Positions 54,942 through 64,000 of a stretch of DNA of 64,000 bases are shown in pieces (positions within the stretch are counted from its first letter, which is position 1; the number at the start of each line of letters is the position of its first letter). Under the pieces are notes generated by a model. That model was not told the origin of the DNA. It did not search any database and was given only the letters and a program-made list of their open reading frames with translations. The position numbers and the translations under genes are program-made. The DNA comes from Prevotella sp. UBA2756. GTDB taxonomy: Bacteria; Bacteroidota; Bacteroidia; Bacteroidales; Bacteroidaceae. The stretch is taken from assembly GCA_002353205.1 (NCBI GenBank), contig DEJE01000003.1:1-64000 (forward strand), read 5' to 3'.

Positions 54942-57845
54942 CTATTGCTTGAAGAAGTCCTCGCCTTTGAGCTCTACCACGCGACCATAGCGCGCCAACT
55001 GCTCGAGGTTGAGCTTCTTTTTGTTGCCCACAACGATGGTGATGCGCGGAACGGACTTTACGTTCTGTTCGTAGAAAGTCTTCACATCGCTGATAGAGAG
55101 CGACGGAACGGTGGTCACCAAAGAGGTGTTGGGATCGGCGGTGCGCCCCTCACGCATGTATCCGGCAATCGTTTCGCCGAGCTCGCGGAACGAGGGGAAA
55201 CTGTTGTTCACGTCACTGACGATGGTTTTCTTGGCCACGTTGAAGTTGCGCTGGCGCAAAGGCAGGTCGGTAAGCAGGCTGTCGAGCACGCCCAAGGCCT
55301 GCATCGACTTGTCGGCCTGTGTGCCGATGATCGTCACAAAGCCGCAGGGCTGGTCGTTGCGCACCGTCTTTGCCGACCGACTTCCTGTGGAATAGGCCAT
55401 GGAACGGAACTCACGAATCTCCTGAAACATGACCGACGACATGCCGCCTCCGAAATATTCGGAGAAGAGATCGAGCTTCGCACGGTCGGCATCCGACGGC
55501 ATTGCCTTCAGTCCCTGATAGGTGCAGAGGAGCGTCTGTCGCGCCGACGGCATGTTGTAGACGTAGACGACAGGCTCAGCGTAGGTCTGTAGGCGGCGCA
55601 CGGTCAGCTGATTGTCATTGACGGCACCACTGAGTGGCAGGGTCTCACAGACGGCTGTACGCACCTTCTCGGCGTCGAGTGTGCCGCTGTACACCACGTC
55701 GCAAACCGTCCGTTGCACGTCGAAGAACCCTTGCAGCAGTTTCTCGGAAGATGTCGCCTTCAGTTCCGAAGGGGTAATATGGTGCAAATACTCTGAATTC
55801 TCGCCGTACATTACCTTCGAGAGAATGGGTGTGAAGACCGATTGGTTGCTCTTCCAGATAGATCTGAAGCTGGCTTTCAGCGAGCTGATCATATCTTTGC
55901 GGGCCTCTTCGTCGGCCTTGGCATGCTGCATGAAGTGCCCCATCAGTCGCAGCGACGGTATCAGATTGCGGTCGAAACCTGTCAGTGAGAGACTGAACTC
56001 ACGCCTGCTGACAGCGACGTTGAAGGTCGTTCCCAACTCTTGCAGGGCCTTTTTGAACTGCTGAAGCTTCAGCGAATCGGTGCCTAACTGTCCGACATAG
56101 CTGGCCACAGCCTCCAACATGGGGTCGTCGAGGGTGCCTCGGTGGTAATTGAGCGTGAGTTGGAAGACGTCGTTCTGCGGATTCTTCGTGGCAAAGACAC
56201 GGCCACCCGTCTGGCTGGCGGTGCCCTGAGCCATGAGCGGCACGATCTGCGCATCTTTATTGAAGTCGAGCAGCCGCACCTGCTTATCCTCTACGGGCAT
56301 CCGCCGCAGCTCGACGGCATAGTCCGACTCGGCATCCAGGTCTTTCGGACGAACGGGTGCGAAGCCTGGTTTCTCTATCAGATCCTTGTCGTACTCGCCG
56401 AACTTCTTGACGAAACGGATGTAATCGTCGGTAAAGTAGCGGTTGGCCACGCGCACGATGTCGGCTTTCGTGAGGTTGCGGATGTTCTCCACCTGCTGCA
56501 GATAGTCGCTCCAGTTGCGTCCCTGCGCAAAGAGGTCGACCATCATCGCTGCCCTACCCTCCAAATCTTCGAGGGCAGTGCTCTCTTCGCGCTGCGTTTC
56601 CATCTTCAGAACGTCGAGAGCCTGCTCGGAGAACTCTCCCCGTTTGATTCTCTCCACCTGTTCCCAGCACATCTTCTCGGCCTTGGCTTTCTTGCCGAAA
56701 GGCAGCTTCGGAATGCTGGCCACGATGAGCGTGCCGATGCCGTTGATCGACATTCGGCCGGAAAGACCAGCGAGAATCTTGTGGTTGTTGCTGAGCGAGT
56801 CGAGCAGACCTGTTTCACCGTCGTTGGAAAGCAGCTTGGTGGCCAGGTCGAGGGCTGGCGCATCGGCTTCAAAGTCGGCCGGAGCGCGGAATGCCAAGGC
56901 CGTTGCCTTGATGAGTGGCAGCGGTATCTTCAGCTTCACGGTGCGCTGTCCGGTCAGCTTGGAGGCCTTCACGATGTCGCGCCGTGGCGCATCGGCTTTG
57001 GGCAGTCGTCCGAAAGTCTCTTCAAGCATGCCTTTCACCTCTTCGGAATTGAAGTCGCCGCAGAGCACGAGGCCCATGTTCGATGGCACGTAGAACTTCT
57101 TGTAGAACGCCTCCGTCTCACTCATGCGCGGATTCTTCAGGTTTTCGGTGCTCCCGATGATCGGATATTCGTAGGGCGTGCCCTTGAACATCTCGCTGAG
57201 ACCTTTCTCCAGTGCCCCCATGATGATGTTGTCCGACGAGCGGTTCTTCTCCTCATAGACCGTTTCGAGCTCGCCTTGGAACAGTCGGTAGACGGGATGC
57301 AGGAGCCGGTGGCTGTTCAGCGTGAGCCATTGGCGCATGTACTGCGGCGAGAATACGTTGTGATAGAACGTGTAGTCGTAGCTGGTTCCGGCGTTCAGGT
57401 CGGTTCCTCCGTATTCGGCGATGAGGCGGTTGAACTCGTTCGGAATGGCATAGTCGCCGGCTTTGATGCTCAGCTGATTGATTCTTTTCTGGATTTCCTT
57501 GCGTTTCAGGTCGTCGGTGGTCTGTGCGAGCAGTTCATACTGCGCGGCTATAGAGTCGAGATAGACCTTCTCGGCAGCGTAGTTGGTGGTGCCGATGCGG
57601 TCGGTGCCCTTGAACATGATATGCTCGAAGTAGTGGGCGATGCCCGTATTGGGACAATCCACGGCTCCGGCTTTCACGACGACAGCACCATATACTTTCG
57701 GCTGCGAGTGGTCTTCGTTGAGCCAAACAGTCATTCCGTTGCCGAGCTTCACCTCGCTGACACTGAGGACCTGCTGCTTCTGCGCCACGACAGCATTGGC
57801 TGAGAGCCCTATAAGCGTCAATACCAATAGTTTCCTTATCTTCAT
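54942..57845 (-). CDS. Exported M16-family zinc protease (insulinase type)
   Basis: A 967-aa protein. ATG 57845 gives signal peptide MKIRKLLVLTLIGLSANAVV. The first M16 domain has the inverted zinc motif HYFEHIMFKG (His 71, Glu 74, His 75) and a downstream acidic ligand in the ELETVYEEK region. Three further M16-type domains follow, including VLCGDFNSEEVKGMLEETFG and a C-terminal non-catalytic half (LDLFSEYFGGGMSSVMFQEI). The size fits the fused two-half form of periplasmic PqqL-like peptidases. It degrades peptides in the periplasm by inference. It is third in a birA-pyrH-M16 run, 79 nt after pyrH. Confidence 0.9.
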   Translation of the reverse strand: MKIRKLLVLTLIGLSANAVVAQKQQVLSVSEVKLGNGMTVWLNEDHSQPKVYGAVVVKAGAVDCPNTGIAHYFEHIMFKGTDRIGTTNYAAEKVYLDSIAAQYELLAQTTDDLKRKEIQKRINQLSIKAGDYAIPNEFNRLIAEYGGTDLNAGTSYDYTFYHNVFSPQYMRQWLTLNSHRLLHPVYRLFQGELETVYEEKNRSSDNIIMGALEKGLSEMFKGTPYEYPIIGSTENLKNPRMSETEAFYKKFYVPSNMGLVLCGDFNSEEVKGMLEETFGRLPKADAPRRDIVKASKLTGQRTVKLKIPLPLIKATALAFRAPADFEADAPALDLATKLLSNDGETGLLDSLSNNHKILAGLSGRMSINGIGTLIVASIPKLPFGKKAKAEKMCWEQVERIKRGEFSEQALDVLKMETQREESTALEDLEGRAAMMVDLFAQGRNWSDYLQQVENIRNLTKADIVRVANRYFTDDYIRFVKKFGEYDKDLIEKPGFAPVRPKDLDAESDYAVELRRMPVEDKQVRLLDFNKDAQIVPLMAQGTASQTGGRVFATKNPQNDVFQLTLNYHRGTLDDPMLEAVASYVGQLGTDSLKLQQFKKALQELGTTFNVAVSRREFSLSLTGFDRNLIPSLRLMGHFMQHAKADEEARKDMISSLKASFRSIWKSNQSVFTPILSKVMYGENSEYLHHITPSELKATSSEKLLQGFFDVQRTVCDVVYSGTLDAEKVRTAVCETLPLSGAVNDNQLTVRRLQTYAEPVVYVYNMPSARQTLLCTYQGLKAMPSDADRAKLDLFSEYFGGGMSSVMFQEIREFRSMAYSTGSRSAKTVRNDQPCGFVTIIGTQADKSMQALGVLDSLLTDLPLRQRNFNVAKKTIVSDVNNSFPSFRELGETIAGYMREGRTADPNTSLVTTVPSLSISDVKTFYEQNVKSVPRITIVVGNKKKLNLEQLARYGRVVELKGEDFFKQ

Positions 57846-57924
57846 CTTCAAAATCCTAAGCTCTGTTTTTCGGTTCTTTACTCTCATTCGCGCCAAGCGC
57901 AACACCTCATTATTCTCATCAACC

Positions 57925-58635
57925 TCACGGATGTACGAGCGTTCCGATTTCCTCGCCGTCCATCACCTTCTTCAGATTGCCCACCACATCCATGTTGAAC
58001 ACATAGATAGGAAGGTTGTTGTCGTTGCACATGACGACGGCCGAGAGGTCCATCACCTTCAGATTGCGCGCCAGCACCTCCTGATAGCTGATGTCGGTGA
58101 ACTTCGTTGCGGTGGGATCTTTCTCGGGATCGGCGGTGTAGATGCCGTCCACACGCGTGCCTTTGAGCATGACGTCGGCCTCGATCTCCACTCCGCGCAG
58201 CGACGATCCGGTGTCGGTGGTGAAGTATGGCGATCCCGTTCCTGCCGAGAAGATGCACACATAGCCGTCGTTCATGGCGTCGATAGCTTTCCACTTGGAG
58301 TAGAACTCACCCACGGGTTCCATGCGGATGGCGGTGAGCACCTTGTTTTTCACGCCTGCCGCATCGAGTGCTGAACTCAAGGCCAGCGAGTTGATGACCG
58401 TAGCCATCATGCCCATCTGGTCGCCTTTCACGCGGTCGAAGCCTTTCTTGGCCCCACTCAGGCCTCGGAAGATGTTGCCTCCACCGATGACGATGCCTAT
58501 CTGCACGCCCATGTCGTGTACTTCCTTGATTTGCTGAGCATATTCACCAAGGCGTTGCTCGTCGATTCCCGTCTTTCCGCCAGCAGCCAGACTCTCGCCG
58601 CTGAGCTTCAGTAAAATTCTCTTGAATCTTGCCAT
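57925..58635 (-). CDS. pyrH: UMP kinase
   Basis: A 236-aa amino-acid-kinase-fold enzyme that phosphorylates UMP to UDP. Motifs: FKRILLKLSGESLAAG, GIVIGGGNIFRG, DQMGMMATVINSLAL, SAGTGSPYFTTDT and DGIYTADPEKDP, all standard for bacterial PyrH. Length is normal. Cytoplasmic, essential housekeeping. It follows birA by 79 nt. Confidence 0.96.
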   Translation of the reverse strand: MARFKRILLKLSGESLAAGGKTGIDEQRLGEYAQQIKEVHDMGVQIGIVIGGGNIFRGLSGAKKGFDRVKGDQMGMMATVINSLALSSALDAAGVKNKVLTAIRMEPVGEFYSKWKAIDAMNDGYVCIFSAGTGSPYFTTDTGSSLRGVEIEADVMLKGTRVDGIYTADPEKDPTATKFTDISYQEVLARNLKVMDLSAVVMCNDNNLPIYVFNMDVVGNLKKVMDGEEIGTLVHP

Positions 58636-58714
58636 AACTGTTTTCTTTTTATAATAATGAATTATTCAGATACTTTTAAAGGTGAACGTCGACGGGTATG
58701 GTTACCCTCATGAT

Positions 58715-59476
58715 TCATTTGCTGTCGTCTTCACGCATGCAGAACTGCACTTCCTTGAAGCCGAAACGCAGCAGACCGCCGCCATCGGGCGGTGCAAGCA
58801 ACAGGTGGCCGTCGTCTTCCACATCGATGAGCACGAGCGAAGCCACCGTCCCGTCGGGCAACCGATAGGGATGCACCTCGTTGCGACGGTAGAGTGCGGC
58901 GCGGTAACGGGTTCGAATGTCGTTCCAGCTACCCTGCTCCACCTTATTAATATATTGGCTCGTGGCGTCTGTCAGCCGACGGAGCAGTTGCTCGCGGTCC
59001 ACTTCATGACCGAGGATCTGACAGAGCGACACCGGGTTGGGCGCATCGCTGCGAAACACCCGCTGGTTGACGTTGATGCCCGTGCCCACGATGAAACTTC
59101 CGATATGCGAACCACGCAACGTTGTCTCGATGAGTGTGCCGCAGAGTTTGCCGTCGTGCCAGTAGGTATCGTTCGGCCATTTGATGGTGATGCCGTCGGT
59201 GTAGGCGTCGAGCGTCTCCTTCAGAGCCAGGGCATTGGCCATCGACACGATGAACTGGTCGCGCGCCGCCACGCCTTCGGGTCGTAGCAGCATGCTCAGC
59301 GTGAGGTTTTTCCCCGCCTCACTCTCCCATGTATTCGTGCCGCAGCCTCGTCCTGCTGTCTGGAAATCGGTCCATACGACGGTGATACGCTCGTCGTCGG
59401 CCTGTCGGTAGTTCCGCAGGAAACTGTTGGTGGAGTCGGTCTCCGGCAGGAAAATCACTCGTGTGCTGTCGTCCAT
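58715..59476 (-). CDS. birA: Biotin-[acetyl-CoA-carboxylase] ligase
   Basis: A 253-aa class I biotin protein ligase without the N-terminal DNA-binding domain. ATG 59476 (MDDSTRVIFLPETDSTNSFL) starts right at the conserved TDSTN motif; sequence further upstream is not family-like. The biotinyl-AMP loop is GRGCGTNTWESEAGKNL, followed by KWPNDTYWHDGKLCGTLIET and GTGINVNQ. It attaches biotin to carboxyl carrier proteins. A -7 box (TACATTTGC) is present at 59544-59536. Confidence 0.92.
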   Translation of the reverse strand: MDDSTRVIFLPETDSTNSFLRNYRQADDERITVVWTDFQTAGRGCGTNTWESEAGKNLTLSMLLRPEGVAARDQFIVSMANALALKETLDAYTDGITIKWPNDTYWHDGKLCGTLIETTLRGSHIGSFIVGTGINVNQRVFRSDAPNPVSLCQILGHEVDREQLLRRLTDATSQYINKVEQGSWNDIRTRYRAALYRRNEVHPYRLPDGTVASLVLIDVEDDGHLLLAPPDGGGLLRFGFKEVQFCMREDDSK

Positions 59477-59535
59477 AGATTTGCTTGATGTCGGTATCTG
59501 CTCAGCCTCCCTGGCCGATGTATGCCGAACCAACT

Positions 59536-59544
59536 GCAAATGTA
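59536..59544 (-). promoter_or_regulatory. -7 box of birA
   Basis: The minus strand reads TACATTTGC, 59 nt before the chosen birA start. This supports a leader here and excludes the much longer open frame that begins upstream. No good -33 box was found. Confidence 0.5.
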
Positions 59545-59618
59545 TGAAAAAAAAATGAATTTCGCGCACTTCCAACAAATAAAAAGGTGGATATGCAAAA
59601 AAAGAGCGACAAAAGAAG

Positions 59619-59658
59619 AAAAAGGAAGGACGAGTCAATGTGCCCGTCCTTCCTTTTT
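59619..59658 (-). terminator. Terminator after lpxA
   Basis: Arms AAAAAGGAAGGACG and CGTCCTTCCTTTTT form a perfect 14-bp stem with a 12-nt loop, 39 nt after the lpxA stop. The stem carries its own T-run on both strands. Confidence 0.85.
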
Positions 59659-59696
59659 CCTCTTGTTATCAAGCCGATTAAGGCTTGAAAAGGTTG

Positions 59697-60479
59697 TCAG
59701 ATCTTCGAGATGATGCCTTTCGTAGACGACTCCATGAAGGCTACCAGGGTCTGGATCTCAGGGCTGTCGGGCACCTGTTCCTTGATTTGATTGACGGCAT
59801 CGAAGACGCTCGTGTTGCCATGGAACACCAGTCGGTAGGCGTTGGCGATGTGCTTGAGCACTTTATCGCTGATGCCGTAGCTGCTGCACATCGTTGTGTT
59901 CACGCCACCGTAGGCCACAGGCGCTCCGCCGGCAATGATATAGGGCGGCACATCCTTCGAGAATGTTGTTCCGGCCTGAATCATGGCTCCCTCGCCCACG
60001 CGTGTTCCGGCGTTCTCAATGACGCTGCTCGAGAAGATGACGCCGTTGCCTATCTCGCAGTTGCCGGCAATCTTCGTTCCATATCCGAACACGCACTGGT
60101 TGCCCACCTTCGTGTCGTGCGATATATGGGCACCCTCCATCAGGAAGTTGTCGTTGCCGATGACGGTCTTTCCGCCGACATGGGTGGCACGGTTGATGAC
60201 CACATTCTCGCGGATGATGTTGTTCTCGCCGATGACGCACTCGGTCTTCTCACCTCTGAAGTCGAAATCCTGCGGCAGTGCAGCGATGACCGACCCTTGG
60301 TGAATCTTGTTACGCCCTCCCATGCGTGTTCCGTTGAGGATGCTTACGAAGGGAAAGATGATGCAGTTGTCGCCGATCACCACGTCGTCTTCTATATACA
60401 CGAAGGGGAATATCTTGCAGTTGTCGCCGATTTTCGCCTTGGGGCTGACTTCGGCTCTTGGACTAATTTCGCTTGCCAT
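59697..60479 (-). CDS. lpxA: Acyl-ACP--UDP-N-acetylglucosamine O-acyltransferase LpxA
   Basis: A 260-aa left-handed beta-helix acyltransferase of lipid A synthesis. Hexapeptide repeats run from SPRAEVSPKAKIGDNCKIF through AKIGDN/VVIGDN-type turns. The catalytic His is in MEGAHISHDTKVGN, and FGYGTKIAGNCEIGNGVIF plus a helical C-terminus complete the family pattern. It transfers a hydroxyacyl chain to UDP-GlcNAc, the first step of the pathway. It lies 30 nt after the efflux outer-membrane gene and may be read from the same transcript. In many Bacteroidetes lpxA sits beside lpxC/fabZ; here those are not adjacent. Confidence 0.94.
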   Translation of the reverse strand: MASEISPRAEVSPKAKIGDNCKIFPFVYIEDDVVIGDNCIIFPFVSILNGTRMGGRNKIHQGSVIAALPQDFDFRGEKTECVIGENNIIRENVVINRATHVGGKTVIGNDNFLMEGAHISHDTKVGNQCVFGYGTKIAGNCEIGNGVIFSSSVIENAGTRVGEGAMIQAGTTFSKDVPPYIIAGGAPVAYGGVNTTMCSSYGISDKVLKHIANAYRLVFHGNTSVFDAVNQIKEQVPDSPEIQTLVAFMESSTKGIISKI

Positions 60480-60509
60480 AACTATGAACTTATAACTCTT
60501 AACTATGAA

Positions 60510-61892
60510 CTATTCCGCACCGCCACCGAGAGCCTGGTAGAGGTTCACGACGGCCTGCATCTTGTGGAAGTCGTCGGCCACCTTCGAGAGCTGCGTGCTG
60601 AGCAGGCTGCTCTGCGCCTGGATGACCTCCAGATAGGTGATGTTGCCCGAGCTGGCCATCAGCGTCTTGGTGTCTTCCACGTTTTTCTGAAGCACCTCAA
60701 TCTGCTTGGCCTCAATGTTGCTCTTCTCGGCCGATGAGTTGTAGAGCACCAGTGCGTTGCTCACCTCGCTGCCAGCTGAGAGCACGCTCTGCTGCCACGT
60801 GTTGTAGGCCTGCTCGTACTTGATCTTCGCCACCTTCAGTCCGGCAATGATCTGCCCGTGCTGGAAGATGGGTTGCACCAGACTGCCCACAGCGCTCCAC
60901 AGCATCTTGCCGGGATTGACGAGCCCGTTCTGGTTGGTGAAGGCTCCCGTTCCGGTGATGGTGATGTTGGGATAGAAGCGGCTGCGCGCCGTGTTGATGT
61001 CGTAGAAGCACTGTGCGAGCTGCATCTCAGCGGCGTGCACGTCGGCGCGGTTCTTCAGCATGTCGATCCCGACGCCCGTCGCAAGGTTGGTAGGCAGGCT
61101 CTGCGCGCCCAGTTTCCCGCGGCTGATGGTCTGCGCAGGCTGTCCGATGAGCAGGCTGAGCGAGTTCTCCATCTCGCGTATCTGCCTCATGAGGTCGATC
61201 TTCTGTCCCTCAACGGAATAGTAGTTGGCCTCAGCGCTCTGTACGGCTGTGGAACGGTATCCGATGCGCGTGTCTTTCATCACTTTCATCTTGTCCCACG
61301 TCTCCTTGACAAGTCCCTGCATGTCGTTCACAATCTCAAGCTGACGGTCGAGCATGAGGAGCGTATAGTAGAGATTGGCAATGCCGCAGACGATGTTGGT
61401 CTTCACCACCACCTGGTAGTCCTTCGTTGCCAGCAGAGCCATCTGCGCACTGCGCTTCTGGTTGAGCAGGTTGCCGAAGAGGTCCACCGTCCACGAAGCA
61501 CTGACGGGAAGGCTGTAGGCCTTCGTCGTTGAGCCGTCCCACGACGAGATGGTTCCCTGCGGTGTGAAGCTGAAGCCTGGTATGAAAGCCAGCTTGGCCA
61601 CCTTCAGCTGCTCCTCCACCATCTTCACGTTGAGGGCGGCGTTGAGCAGGTCGGCATTCTGCGCCAGGCCCTGCTCGATGAGAGCCTGCAGCTGCGGGTC
61701 GGTGAACACGCTTCGCCACGGCATGTTGCCGAAGTTCTCGTCGGTGTTCACGCGGAGCGTATCGGTGGGGCTCACCGGGTCGCGCACCAGGCCTTTCGTG
61801 TCGACGTCGGGGCGCTCATATTTGCTGTAGAGTGTCTTGCAACTGCTCAGTGTGAGCAGTGCAAGCACCATTACGATGATGTTCTTTTTCAT
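60510..61892 (-). CDS. RND efflux outer-membrane lipoprotein (TolC/NodT type)
   Basis: A 460-aa outer-membrane factor. The lipoprotein signal is MKKNIIVMVLALLTLSSC (Cys 18). Two repeated halves of long coiled helices and strands are visible (LQALIEQGLAQNADLLNAAL near the start, IAGLKVAKIKYEQAYNTWQQ in the second half), as in the NodT/OprM family. It forms the exit duct of the tripartite pump with the RND transporter whose gene ends 22 nt upstream. A membrane fusion protein gene probably lies beyond the window edge. Confidence 0.92.
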   Translation of the reverse strand: MKKNIIVMVLALLTLSSCKTLYSKYERPDVDTKGLVRDPVSPTDTLRVNTDENFGNMPWRSVFTDPQLQALIEQGLAQNADLLNAALNVKMVEEQLKVAKLAFIPGFSFTPQGTISSWDGSTTKAYSLPVSASWTVDLFGNLLNQKRSAQMALLATKDYQVVVKTNIVCGIANLYYTLLMLDRQLEIVNDMQGLVKETWDKMKVMKDTRIGYRSTAVQSAEANYYSVEGQKIDLMRQIREMENSLSLLIGQPAQTISRGKLGAQSLPTNLATGVGIDMLKNRADVHAAEMQLAQCFYDINTARSRFYPNITITGTGAFTNQNGLVNPGKMLWSAVGSLVQPIFQHGQIIAGLKVAKIKYEQAYNTWQQSVLSAGSEVSNALVLYNSSAEKSNIEAKQIEVLQKNVEDTKTLMASSGNITYLEVIQAQSSLLSTQLSKVADDFHKMQAVVNLYQALGGGAE

Positions 61893-61914
61893 ATTTCTTA
61901 AACTGTGAACTCTG

Positions 61915-64000
61915 TTATTCTTCCACTTTGTATTCTACAGGACGGTGGGCATACTGAGCCAACTCGGCGGCCACGTCGGGATTCTCCTCGTCGTCGAACT
62001 TCATCGGATGGATCTTCTCCTGAAGCGACTGGAAGATGACGAACAGCGTGGGCACGACGAGCACCTGCAACAGCGTGCCGATGAGCATGCCACCCACGGC
62101 GGCGGCGCCCAGCGTCTGGTTTCCGTTCTTACCCACACCCGATGCGAACATCATCGGCAACAGACCGATGACCATGGCCAGCGACGTCATGAGGATAGGA
62201 CGCAGACGGGCGGCGGCACCGAGCACGGCCGACCACGAGATGGCCATACCCGTTTCGCGGCGCTCGAGGGCGAACTGCACGATAAGGATGGCGTTCTTGG
62301 CCAGCAGACCGATGAGCATGATGAGCGAGATCTGCATGTAGATGTCGTTGGAATGCCCGAAGAGCTGCGTGAAGAGGAAGGCTCCTGCCAGTCCGAAGGG
62401 CACTGAGAGTACCACGGCCAGCGGCAGGATATAGCTCTCGTACTGTGCACTCAGGATGAGGTAGATGAACACGAAGCAGAGCACGAAGATCAGCGCGGTG
62501 GAGTTGCTCGACGCTGCCTCCGAACGCGTCAGGCCCGAATAGTCGTAGGTGTAGCCCGTGGGGAGCACCTCGTCAGCCACTTCCTGACAAGCCTTGATGG
62601 CCTCACCCGACGAATAGCCGCTGGCCACGGTGGCCGTGACGTTGATCGACGTGAAGAGGTTGAAGCGGTTGATGTTCGAAGGACCGTAGACGCGCTCCAG
62701 CCTGCAATACTCCTGGATGGGAGCCATGCCGTGGGGCGTGCGCACATAGACGGCGTTCAGGCTCTCGGGTGTCATGCGTGTCTCGGGCGAACCCTGCACC
62801 ATCACGCGGTAGAGCTTACCGTAGGCATTGAAGTTCGAAGCATAGAGTCCGCCATAGTAGCCCTGCAGCGTGGCGAGGATGGTCTGCGGCGAGATGCCCG
62901 ACTGCTTACACTTGGCCACGTCCACATGGATCATGTACTGCGGATAGTTCGGGTTGTAGGATGTCTGAGCCGTCTGTATCTCCGGACGCTTGTTCAGCTC
63001 GGCCAGATACTCCTTCGTCACCTGGAAGAAGTGGTTCAGGCTGCCGCCCGTGCGGTCCTGCATGACGAGCGAGATACCGCTGTTGGCCGAGAATCCGGGA
63101 ATCATCGGCGGTGCGAAGGCCAGGATTTGGGCATCCTTGATGGCTGCCGTCTGCTTGTAGATGAGTCCGAGCACCGACGTGGCGTCGTAGGGATTGATGA
63201 GGAAACGGTACAGACCGTCGCCCTCCCACAGTCCGGAGAGCTTCCACCAGAAGCCCTTCTGTCGCTCGCTGAACGGCTTCAGCTTGATGACGAAGGTGGC
63301 CTGGTCGGAACCGGCACCTGCGATGAAGTTGTAACCCTGGATCTGCTCGCGGCTCTGAATGGCCGGGTTAGCGCCAAGGATAGAGTCCACCTGACTGATG
63401 ACCTTCGTGGTGCGGGCCACCGATGTTGCCGGCGGCATCGACACGGTGCAGAACAGCGTTCCCGTGTCCTCGTCGGGCACCAAGCCGGTCTTCGTGGTCA
63501 TCATCGTCGTGGCAAGCACGGCGATACCCACAACGACGGCGATGATGATGGCAATGGGCTTGCGCACCAGCTTCTCCACGGCGCCCTTGTACTTGCCGAG
63601 CACCTTATTATAAGAGGTATTGAAAGCGGCGTGGAAACGGTCGATGCGCGACATCTTCACCTCCTTGCCGTTCTTGTCGTGCGGTTTCAGGAAGATGGCA
63701 CACAGGGCCGGCGACAGCGTCAGGGCGTTGAGGGCCGAGATGAAAATCGAGACGGCCATCGTCACACCGAACTCACGGTAGAACGTACCGCTGGTGCCGC
63801 CGATGAACGACACGGGAATGAACACCGACGCCATGACGAGCGTGATGGAGATGATGGCTCCCGAGATCTCGTTCATGGCATCGATCGATGCGGTGAGCGA
63901 GCTCTTGTAGCCCTGGTCGAGCTTGGCGTGCACGGCCTCGACCACCACGATGGCGTCGTCGACCACGATGGCGATGGCCAGCAGCAAGGCCGAGAGCGTC
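61915..64000 (-). CDS. RND multidrug efflux transporter (HAE1/AcrB type), 5' end outside window
   Basis: The C-terminal 695 or so residues of an inner-membrane proton-driven efflux pump; full proteins are about 1050 aa. The frame stays open to the window edge. Visible are the transmembrane-4 motif AIAIVVDDAIVVVEAVHAK with the two proton-relay Asp residues, the second porter region (VARTTKVISQVDSILG, IHVDVAKCKQSGISPQTI), the late helices (LALVVLSVPFGLAGAF-like region, LIGLLAKNAILIVQFALERR) and the tail. It exports hydrophobic drugs or other compounds with the TolC-like lipoprotein that follows. Confidence 0.94.
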   Translation of the reverse strand, partial: TLSALLLAIAIVVDDAIVVVEAVHAKLDQGYKSSLTASIDAMNEISGAIISITLVMASVFIPVSFIGGTSGTFYREFGVTMAVSIFISALNALTLSPALCAIFLKPHDKNGKEVKMSRIDRFHAAFNTSYNKVLGKYKGAVEKLVRKPIAIIIAVVVGIAVLATTMMTTKTGLVPDEDTGTLFCTVSMPPATSVARTTKVISQVDSILGANPAIQSREQIQGYNFIAGAGSDQATFVIKLKPFSERQKGFWWKLSGLWEGDGLYRFLINPYDATSVLGLIYKQTAAIKDAQILAFAPPMIPGFSANSGISLVMQDRTGGSLNHFFQVTKEYLAELNKRPEIQTAQTSYNPNYPQYMIHVDVAKCKQSGISPQTILATLQGYYGGLYASNFNAYGKLYRVMVQGSPETRMTPESLNAVYVRTPHGMAPIQEYCRLERVYGPSNINRFNLFTSINVTATVASGYSSGEAIKACQEVADEVLPTGYTYDYSGLTRSEAASSNSTALIFVLCFVFIYLILSAQYESYILPLAVVLSVPFGLAGAFLFTQLFGHSNDIYMQISLIMLIGLLAKNAILIVQFALERRETGMAISWSAVLGAAARLRPILMTSLAMVIGLLPMMFASGVGKNGNQTLGAAAVGGMLIGTLLQVLVVPTLFVIFQSLQEKIHPMKFDDEENPDVAAELAQYAHRPVEYKVEE

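Noticed and set aside
58715..59638. Longer birA product from 59638
   Set aside because: It would start upstream of the -7 box at 59536-59544, and the extra residues are not ligase-like.

Overview
The window looks like chromosome from a Bacteroidales bacterium, most likely Prevotella or a close relative. The signs are tandem SusC/SusD pairs, many copies of the Bacteroidetes -7 promoter box (TAnnTTTGC), meso-diaminopimelate dehydrogenase, a BspA-type leucine-rich-repeat protein, and several secreted proteins that share a short C-terminal GxYxxxGKKxxxK tag. No tRNA, rRNA or CRISPR array was seen.

Layout. (1) 0.3-12.9 kb is an AT-rich accessory region. It holds an AlbA_2/Schlafen-type regulator, a broken metallophosphoesterase start, a 901-aa RdrB-like adenosine-deaminase-fold protein with a small HIRAN-like partner, and a leftward operon of M42 peptidase, a 36-aa putative RiPP precursor (8756-8866), a radical SAM/SPASM maturase and a SNF2 ATPase. 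It ends with a decayed IS30-type transposase, a BspA-like LRR protein and a 5'-truncated DUF4143 ATPase. (2) 12.9-35.9 kb is a GC-richer polysaccharide utilisation locus on the minus strand: two SusC/SusD pairs, a tagged surface protein, a DUF4840 lipoprotein, three PL11 rhamnogalacturonan lyases and an SGNH esterase. The likely substrate is rhamnogalacturonan I. Arrays of one 22-bp-period repeat family lie in opposite orientations at its upstream edge (36.5 kb) and inside it (22.9-23.1 kb). (3) 36.7-44.3 kb is a housekeeping run dxs-trkA-trkH-parallel beta-helix protein-manA. (4) 44.4-46.4 kb is a compact unit: strong promoter, 169-aa protein, about 141 nt of very structured RNA bounded by a 14-bp inverted repeat, and a reverse transcriptase starting 7 nt after it. 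(5) 47.2-64.0 kb is ordinary chromosome: outer-membrane lipoprotein, secreted C1 and S8 peptidases, a DUF4332 helix-hairpin-helix protein, a PAP2 phosphatase, ddh, M16 peptidase, pyrH, birA, lpxA and an RND efflux pair cut by the window edge.

The best candidates for something undescribed are the reverse transcriptase with its RNA (44.4-46.4 kb), the precursor peptide/radical SAM/M42/SNF2 operon (5.1-9.96 kb), the RdrB-like plus HIRAN-like pair without RdrA (2.0-5.1 kb), and three intergenic arrays that all have an exact 22-bp period. Functions are read from motifs and context only; no database search was possible.
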